Positions 59,387-64,000 of a stretch of 64,000 nt of DNA are shown piece after piece (within the stretch, counting starts at the first letter, position 1; every line of letters begins with the position of its first letter). Under the pieces are notes generated by a model, which ran no database searches, was not told the origin of the DNA, and saw nothing but the letters and a program-made list of their open reading frames with translations. Position numbers and translations under genes: made by a program. This stretch comes from Salinimicrobium gaetbulicola (GTDB lineage: Bacteria; Bacteroidota; Bacteroidia; Flavobacteriales; Flavobacteriaceae), in NCBI RefSeq assembly GCF_042676025.1, contig NZ_JBHTJP010000032.1:682001-746000 (forward strand), in the 5' to 3' direction.

Positions 59387-60562
59387 ATGAATTGGAAGGT
59401 AATCTCTGATAATATAAAACAGGAGAAAAGAATCGCCTTTCTCTTTATTGATGAAATCCACCACCTTTATCACTTTGTTACAGTTGCGAAAGAACTGGCA
59501 AAAACCAACAAAGTGCATATACTTACATATAATTCGCCAAATCCTCTTCTCTACAAATTACTTAAGGACATCAAAGCGGAAAATGTAATTGTTGAAGAAT
59601 TGCCTACCTACACTTTCAGAGCACTGACTGATAAACTCAAGAAAAAGAAAATACCCCGCAAAGGATTCTGGATAAAGAAAAACACAAGATACATCCTCAA
59701 TAATTTCGATGCGGTTGTCTTTACGGATTTCTTTCATAAATATCTTCTTAAAGATAGAAAACAAAATTCCCCGAAATTATTGAAGTTTCCGCACGGAACC
59801 GCAGGAAGGGCCTATGCATTTAAAAATAACGAACTGGATTTTGATTTTCAATTACTCGTAGGTAAATTTCAATATGATCAATTTAAAAACATGGGCCTTT
59901 TAGGGGATTTTCCTGTTATTGCAGGTTACCCTAAAATTGACGCGGTGCAGCAAATACCTCAACAGGAATTCTTCACCAATAATAAACCTACGGTTCTCTA
60001 TAATCCTCATTTCGACCCGGAATTTTCTTCCTGGAAAAAAGACGGACTTAAGGTATTAGAATATTTCTATGCTCAAACAGAGTACAACCTTATCTTTGCT
60101 CCACATATAAATCTCTTCAAGGGCAATCAAAACAAAAATACAATTACCACGATTCCCGAACATTTATTTGCCGCAGATAATATCCATATTGACCTTGGTA
60201 GCGAAGCCAGTGCCAACATGACCTACACAAGGGCTGCTGATATTTACTTAGGAGATGTTTCAAGCCAGGTTTACGAATTTATTATTGAACCTAGACCCTG
60301 CATTTTCATAAACTCCTATGATTTTGAATATAAGAATGATTTCAGTTTTAGATTTTGGAAGTGTGGTCCGGTTATAAATAAAATTGAAGATCTTATGAAT
60401 AGTCTTGAAGAAGTCCAAAAAGATTTCAAGAACTATAAAAAAGTGCAGGAAAGAATTTCTGCTGAAAACTTTTATAATGAAGAAGGCTCTTCACCGTCAG
60501 AACGTTCTGCCAAAGCCATAAGTGCCTTTTTGAATGGGAGTCTTGAAATGCTGGAGCTGTAA
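59387..60562 (+). CDS. Second CDP-glycerol glycerophosphotransferase-like protein
   Basis: A 391-residue protein of the same superfamily as the 57432 gene, with FPHGTAGRAYAF, YNPHFDPEFSSW, IFAPHINLF and YLGDVSSQVYEFIIEPRPCIFI at the family's conserved positions. The two differ widely, so it is not a recent duplicate. It has low GC (sampled lines near 32-35%). The divergent gap of 134 bases before it contains two TACCTTTA boxes (near 59320 and 59333) that could be -7 elements. It converges with the GT2 gene directly after its stop. Confidence 0.84.
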   Translation: MNWKVISDNIKQEKRIAFLFIDEIHHLYHFVTVAKELAKTNKVHILTYNSPNPLLYKLLKDIKAENVIVEELPTYTFRALTDKLKKKKIPRKGFWIKKNTRYILNNFDAVVFTDFFHKYLLKDRKQNSPKLLKFPHGTAGRAYAFKNNELDFDFQLLVGKFQYDQFKNMGLLGDFPVIAGYPKIDAVQQIPQQEFFTNNKPTVLYNPHFDPEFSSWKKDGLKVLEYFYAQTEYNLIFAPHINLFKGNQNKNTITTIPEHLFAADNIHIDLGSEASANMTYTRAADIYLGDVSSQVYEFIIEPRPCIFINSYDFEYKNDFSFRFWKCGPVINKIEDLMNSLEEVQKDFKNYKKVQERISAENFYNEEGSSPSERSAKAISAFLNGSLEMLEL

Positions 60563-61351
60563 CTATTCAAGGTATTTATCTATACCATCCTCACACCAAA
60601 CCTTTTTATTTTCTATGGTGCGTCTTTGGATTTCCGAATTTCTTAAAAGAAAATCTCGAGATTTTTCAGGGTGATAAATATGATAGACGATGCCCCCATA
60701 TCGAAGTCGTTTTCCTTCCACTCCATTATTTAGTAACCTCAAAACAAACTCAGAATCTTCTCTTCCCCAACCTTCCATGGCCTCATCATAGCCATTTACA
60801 GCAATAAAATCATTTCGCCAATAGGAAAGGTTACAGCCTCTGGTTTTTTTAGAGAATGTGGACTTTGGGGTATATAAATTTTGAAGTTGAGGAATTCTAA
60901 GGTTTCTTGATTTATTCTTGATCTCTTTTGAAAATAAAGAAAAATTAGGGGTTTCCATTTTAAGAACCTTCTCTACGAAAGAAGGCTTAATATTAACTCT
61001 AGACCCATACAAAAAGGTGTTTCCCAGCTTTTGTTCAAGATGATCCTTAATGAAATCTGGGTGCATGATACAATCTCCGTCAATTTGAATTATATAATCT
61101 GCTCTAGCGGCAGCAACAGCTTTATTTAGAATTGCAGACTTCCTGAAACCACTGTCTTCCTGCCAAACATGAGTTATCCGGAAACTACTTTTTTCAGTAA
61201 ATTCCCTAATTAATTCTTTCGTAACCTCACCAGACCCATCATCCGCAATAAAAACCTGATCTGGCAAAACAGATTGCGCTCCAATACTTTCTAAAACGAC
61301 CTTTAAAGCATCAGGCCAGTTATAGGTAGAAATAATTAAAGCAGTTCTCAT
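60563..61351 (-). CDS. Glycosyltransferase family 2 with GT7-like C-terminal region
   Basis: A 262-residue GT2 enzyme. It starts TALIISTYNWPDALKVVLESI, then VFIADDGSG and IQIDGDCIMHPDF with the DxD-type metal motif. The C-terminal part GCNLSYWRNDFIAVNGYDEAMEGWGREDSEF is like the galactosyltransferase-type C-terminal region (family 7C) of chondroitin-polymerase-like enzymes. The frame extends 15 codons upstream of the chosen ATG at 61351. A TACCTTTG box lies on the minus strand upstream. GC is low. Confidence 0.9.
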   Translation of the reverse strand: MRTALIISTYNWPDALKVVLESIGAQSVLPDQVFIADDGSGEVTKELIREFTEKSSFRITHVWQEDSGFRKSAILNKAVAAARADYIIQIDGDCIMHPDFIKDHLEQKLGNTFLYGSRVNIKPSFVEKVLKMETPNFSLFSKEIKNKSRNLRIPQLQNLYTPKSTFSKKTRGCNLSYWRNDFIAVNGYDEAMEGWGREDSEFVLRLLNNGVEGKRLRYGGIVYHIYHPEKSRDFLLRNSEIQRRTIENKKVWCEDGIDKYLE

Positions 61352-61422
61352 ATATTCAAAAAATATAATAAAATTGAATCCCAGTTCTGATTCCAAAAAT
61401 CAACTCTGAGAAGTATGCGTCG

Positions 61423-61430
61423 CAAAGGTA
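61423..61430 (-). promoter_or_regulatory. -7 element of the GT2 gene
   Basis: The minus strand reads TACCTTTG, an exact TAnnTTTG match, about 70 bases before the GT2 ATG. Confidence 0.5.
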
Positions 61431-61527
61431 AATTTTCTCTCGTAACAGGAGACCGGGTTCATTTTAAATTTTTGGATTAGAATTCAGGATTAATTCAGAA
61501 CCTTAATTCTGTCTTAAAATTATAACG

Positions 61528-61535
61528 TATTTTTG
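61528..61535 (+). promoter_or_regulatory. -7 element of the first GT4 gene
   Basis: TATTTTTG, an exact TAnnTTTG match, 17 bases before the ATG at 61553. Confidence 0.5.
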
Positions 61536-61552
61536 AACCCAAATTAATTTTC

Positions 61553-62539
61553 ATGAATATCTGTATTGTGGCCCGCGGCTTAAAAATACCCGTTACCAAT
61601 TATGGAGGAACAGAAAGGGTGATTTGGGGTCTTGGCAAAGAATTGCACGCAATGGGACACTCTATTACATTTCTTGTCCCACCGGGCTCTCACTGCGATT
61701 TCGCCAGAATCCTTACATTAGATGAAAATGAAGATCTAAACGATCAAATCCCAGAAGATATTGATCTAGTTCATTTAAATTACACTCCGAAAAATTCTTT
61801 ACGAAAACCTTCTCTGATCACAATGCATGGAAATCCGGGACCTACTGAAGAATTAGACATCAATACGGTATTCATCTCAAAAAACCATGCTGCTCGATAT
61901 AATGCAGATGTTTTCGTCTACAACGGATTACTTTGGGAAGATTACCCTGCTCCTATCCTGGATAAGAGCAGAAATGGGTATCACTTTTTAGGTAAAGCTA
62001 AATGGAGCGTTAAAAATGCAGTGGGAGCTATGGAAATAGCCCGGTTATTAAAGGAAGAACTTTCAGTTATCGGCGGTAAAAAATGGACTTCTCGAAATTT
62101 CAAAAACGGATTCTTTCATCTATTCAATAACAATATTAAATTTTATGGTTACTTGGGTAATGAGAAAAAACAAACGGTTATGGAAAGATCTAAGGGGCTA
62201 ATTTTCCCTGTTCTGTGGCATGAACCTTTCGGGCTGGCTATCATTGAAAGTCTTTATGCGGGATGCCCGGTTTTTGGAACTGAATTCGGATCTTTAAAAG
62301 AATTGATCACTCCTGAAATTGGTTTTACAAGCAACTCAATAAAAGAATTGGCCTCTGCTATAGAATCCTTCAAGGCAGACCCACAAACTTGTCATAATTA
62401 TGCCCGTGATCATTTTAATTCGAAAAAAATGACGCTGGCTTATTTAGACCTTTACAAACGAGTATTAAATGGTGAACAACTGAACAGGAAAAGACCTACC
62501 TATAACCCTGTATTAAATCAGGCATCCAAAAAAACATAA
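61553..62539 (+). CDS. Glycosyltransferase family 4 protein
   Basis: A 328-residue GT-B enzyme. The N-terminal half has NYGGTERVIWGLGKELHAMGH; the C-terminal donor-binding part includes IFPVLWHEPFGLAIIESLYAGCPVFG, with the E-x7-E motif. It is somewhat short for GT4. It has an AT-rich stretch around 62100 (one sampled line 25% GC). It starts an operon with the second GT4 gene 7 bases later. The acceptor sugar is unknown. Confidence 0.9.
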   Translation: MNICIVARGLKIPVTNYGGTERVIWGLGKELHAMGHSITFLVPPGSHCDFARILTLDENEDLNDQIPEDIDLVHLNYTPKNSLRKPSLITMHGNPGPTEELDINTVFISKNHAARYNADVFVYNGLLWEDYPAPILDKSRNGYHFLGKAKWSVKNAVGAMEIARLLKEELSVIGGKKWTSRNFKNGFFHLFNNNIKFYGYLGNEKKQTVMERSKGLIFPVLWHEPFGLAIIESLYAGCPVFGTEFGSLKELITPEIGFTSNSIKELASAIESFKADPQTCHNYARDHFNSKKMTLAYLDLYKRVLNGEQLNRKRPTYNPVLNQASKKT

Positions 62540-62546
62540 ATGCCTC

Positions 62547-63653
62547 ATGAATATTTTACACGTTTCGGCAGTAAAAAACTGGGGTGGTGGTGAAAACCAC
62601 ATCGAAGCCTTATGCCTGGAAAGCCAGCTTGCTTTTCCCGAAGTCAATCACCAGATCCTTTGCGTTAGAAACGGAAAATTCCATCAAAAGATCAGGGAAA
62701 AGAACATTAAATTTTTCACCGCTCCCCTGGCCCTAAAATTTGACCTGCGCTTTTCCCGAAAGATCATCAGCCTTTGTAGGAGCGAAAAAATCGATCTTTT
62801 ACACCTCCACGATCCTACGGCGCTTACATTAACGATCCTGGCCGATAAAATGGGAAAACTGCCTCCAATGGTATTCAGTAAAAAAACCTCTTTCCCAATA
62901 AAGGACCGGAAACAGACCCTTTACAAATACAATTATCCCAAGATCAGGAAAATATTTTGCGTTTCAGAAGAAACTAAAAAGATCGCCGCCCTAAAGATCA
63001 GGGATAAGGAAAAACTTGTAACGATCTATCACGGTGTGAATCTTCAAAGTCAAAATTGTTCCACTGCTTTCGACTTGCGGGAAAAACTAAAAATTGGACC
63101 AGAAAAGATCCTGATTGGCAATATCGGGAATCACATCAGGGCGAAAAACCTGGAAACCTTTATCGAGACCGTACATGAACTGGTAAATATTCAGAAGTAT
63201 AAGAATTTTCATTTCGTGCAACTAGGGGTATTTACAGATCGCACCGAAGCTCTCAAAAACAAGATAGCATCATATAAATTAGAGGATCATATCAGCTTAC
63301 TTGGATTTGTTCCGGGCGCCTCCAATCTTATACCTCAATTTGACATTATGCTCCTGACTTCTCAAAGTGAAGGCCTTCCCGGAGTTATTTATGAATCCTT
63401 CTTTCACAAAACACCGGTAGTAAGTACCAAAGTAGGAGGCATTCCTGAAATTATCGAAAATGGCGTGAATGGCTTATTGGCGGAAAAGGAAGATTTTAAA
63501 ACTTTAGGTCAGCATATATTACATTTGTCAGAAAGTCCGGAATTGATGAAAAAATTTACCGACCTTTCACATGAAAAATTATTTAAACAGTACACATCCA
63601 AATTAATGGCCGAGAAAACATTGGCTGAATATAAAAAGATCATCCATGACTGA
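62547..63653 (+). CDS. Glycosyltransferase family 4 protein
   Basis: A 368-residue GT4 enzyme. It begins ILHVSAVKNWGGGENHIEALC, has IYHGVNLQSQN, IGNIGNHIRAKNLETFI, LLGFVPGASNLIPQFDIML and the E-x7-E box SEGLPGVIYESFFHKTPVVS with GGIPEIIENGVNGLL. Its GC content is back to the general level (one sampled line 45%). The stop overlaps the TsaC-like gene by 8 bases. It probably adds a sugar to the same glycan as the neighbours. Confidence 0.92.
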   Translation: MNILHVSAVKNWGGGENHIEALCLESQLAFPEVNHQILCVRNGKFHQKIREKNIKFFTAPLALKFDLRFSRKIISLCRSEKIDLLHLHDPTALTLTILADKMGKLPPMVFSKKTSFPIKDRKQTLYKYNYPKIRKIFCVSEETKKIAALKIRDKEKLVTIYHGVNLQSQNCSTAFDLREKLKIGPEKILIGNIGNHIRAKNLETFIETVHELVNIQKYKNFHFVQLGVFTDRTEALKNKIASYKLEDHISLLGFVPGASNLIPQFDIMLLTSQSEGLPGVIYESFFHKTPVVSTKVGGIPEIIENGVNGLLAEKEDFKTLGQHILHLSESPELMKKFTDLSHEKLFKQYTSKLMAEKTLAEYKKIIHD

Positions 63654-64000
63654 TTATACAGAAGAGATCAACAATGCATTAACCGTCCTTAAAAGAGGCG
63701 GAATCATCCTTTACCCTACAGATACCGTTTGGGGAATTGGTTGCGATGCTACCAATGCAGACGCCATTGACAAGATCTATAAATTAAAACAACGAAGTGA
63801 GGAAAAAGCCCTGATCTGCCTGGTTTCAGATTTTAAAATGCTGAACCAATATGTGGAAGACGTGCCTGAGGTGGCTTATGACATTCTGAAATATGCGGCC
63901 CAACCTACAACTATCATCTACGACAAACCAATTCGGGTAGCCGAAAATTTGGTGGGTGAAGATGACACATTAGGAATAAGGGTAACAAAGGATAAATTCT
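63646..64000 (+). CDS. L-threonylcarbamoyladenylate synthase, TsaC/Sua5 family (partial)
   Basis: The first 118 codons are in the window; the gene runs off the right edge. It makes threonylcarbamoyl-AMP for the t6A37 modification of ANN-decoding tRNAs. The YrdC domain starts near residue 6: RGGIILYPTDTVWGIGCDATN, KIYKLKQRSEEKALICLV, and LGIRVTKDKF near the edge. The ATG at 63646 overlaps the GT4 stop. It is not possible to say whether a C-terminal Sua5 domain follows. Confidence 0.9.
   Translation, partial: MTDYTEEINNALTVLKRGGIILYPTDTVWGIGCDATNADAIDKIYKLKQRSEEKALICLVSDFKMLNQYVEDVPEVAYDILKYAAQPTTIIYDKPIRVAENLVGEDDTLGIRVTKDKF

Noticed and set aside
1..64000. CRISPR arrays, insertion sequences, prophage, tRNA or rRNA genes
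   Set aside because: Reading through found no regularly spaced direct repeats, transposase motifs, phage structural genes or tRNA cloverleaf candidates.

Overview
The window reads as ordinary chromosome of a Flavobacteriaceae member (Bacteroidota), most like the Gramella/Christiangramia–Salegentibacter group; the genus is a guess from gene order and protein style. Supporting signs are GldI, tandem rhomboids next to mutL, WbqC, DUF5683, DUF5606, DUF3810, an OstA-like protein, two DUF368 proteins, and promoters of the Bacteroidota type (-7 box TAnnTTTG, often with an upstream TTG). I saw no tRNA, rRNA, insertion sequence, prophage or CRISPR array. Coding density is very high. The only gene-poor stretch over 300 bases (30639-31184) holds a terminator and a 58-codon ORF.

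Layout. 0-5.3 kb (+): parA-parB, DUF5683, dapB, a fused signal peptidase I, WbqC. 5.3-11.5 kb (-): one tight operon read TPR protein, ribH, small membrane protein, mutL, two rhomboid proteases, a membrane-anchored EEP-family phosphatase/nuclease. 11.6-13.4 kb (+): recF, lipoprotein, DUF721 (DciA-like). ndk (-) follows, then nrnA-gldI-cyclophilin/FKBP fusion (+), pepD (-), DUF3810 (+) and two amidohydrolases (+). 24-31 kb: a lipoprotein (-), an rRNA methyltransferase, an M48 protease, rel, fur and purA.

31-38.7 kb is the most accessory-looking part. A Crp/Fnr-type regulator precedes a TolC-HlyD-ABC2 permease export set that has no ATPase. A TetR regulator follows, then nitroreductase, YqhD-like alcohol dehydrogenase and secreted DJ-1/Hsp31-like protein. 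Near-identical palindromes lie before tetR and before the oxidoreductase operon, and an FNR-like inverted repeat lies before tolC. This looks like a two-regulator response to toxic electrophiles, aldehydes or membrane-active compounds.

38.8-45.8 kb: two secreted proteins of unknown function, two GNAT acetyltransferases, OsmC, a short-chain dehydrogenase, an OstA/LptA-like protein and a class III aminotransferase. 45.9-54.8 kb: a TPR protein, two DUF368 (undecaprenyl-phosphate translocase family) genes, aroE, a DUF349 protein, then ruvX-def-DUF5606-mazG on the minus strand. 54.8-64 kb: dapD, then a surface-glycan cluster (GT9, LicC-like nucleotidyltransferase, two CDP-glycerol glycerophosphotransferase-like proteins, an InaA-type kinase, GT2, two GT4). 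The window ends inside a TsaC/Sua5 gene.

The glycan cluster suggests a phosphodiester-decorated lipopolysaccharide core or surface polymer. Its middle part (59.3-62.5 kb) is more AT-rich than its flanks. All functions are read from motifs and family resemblance; no database search was run.
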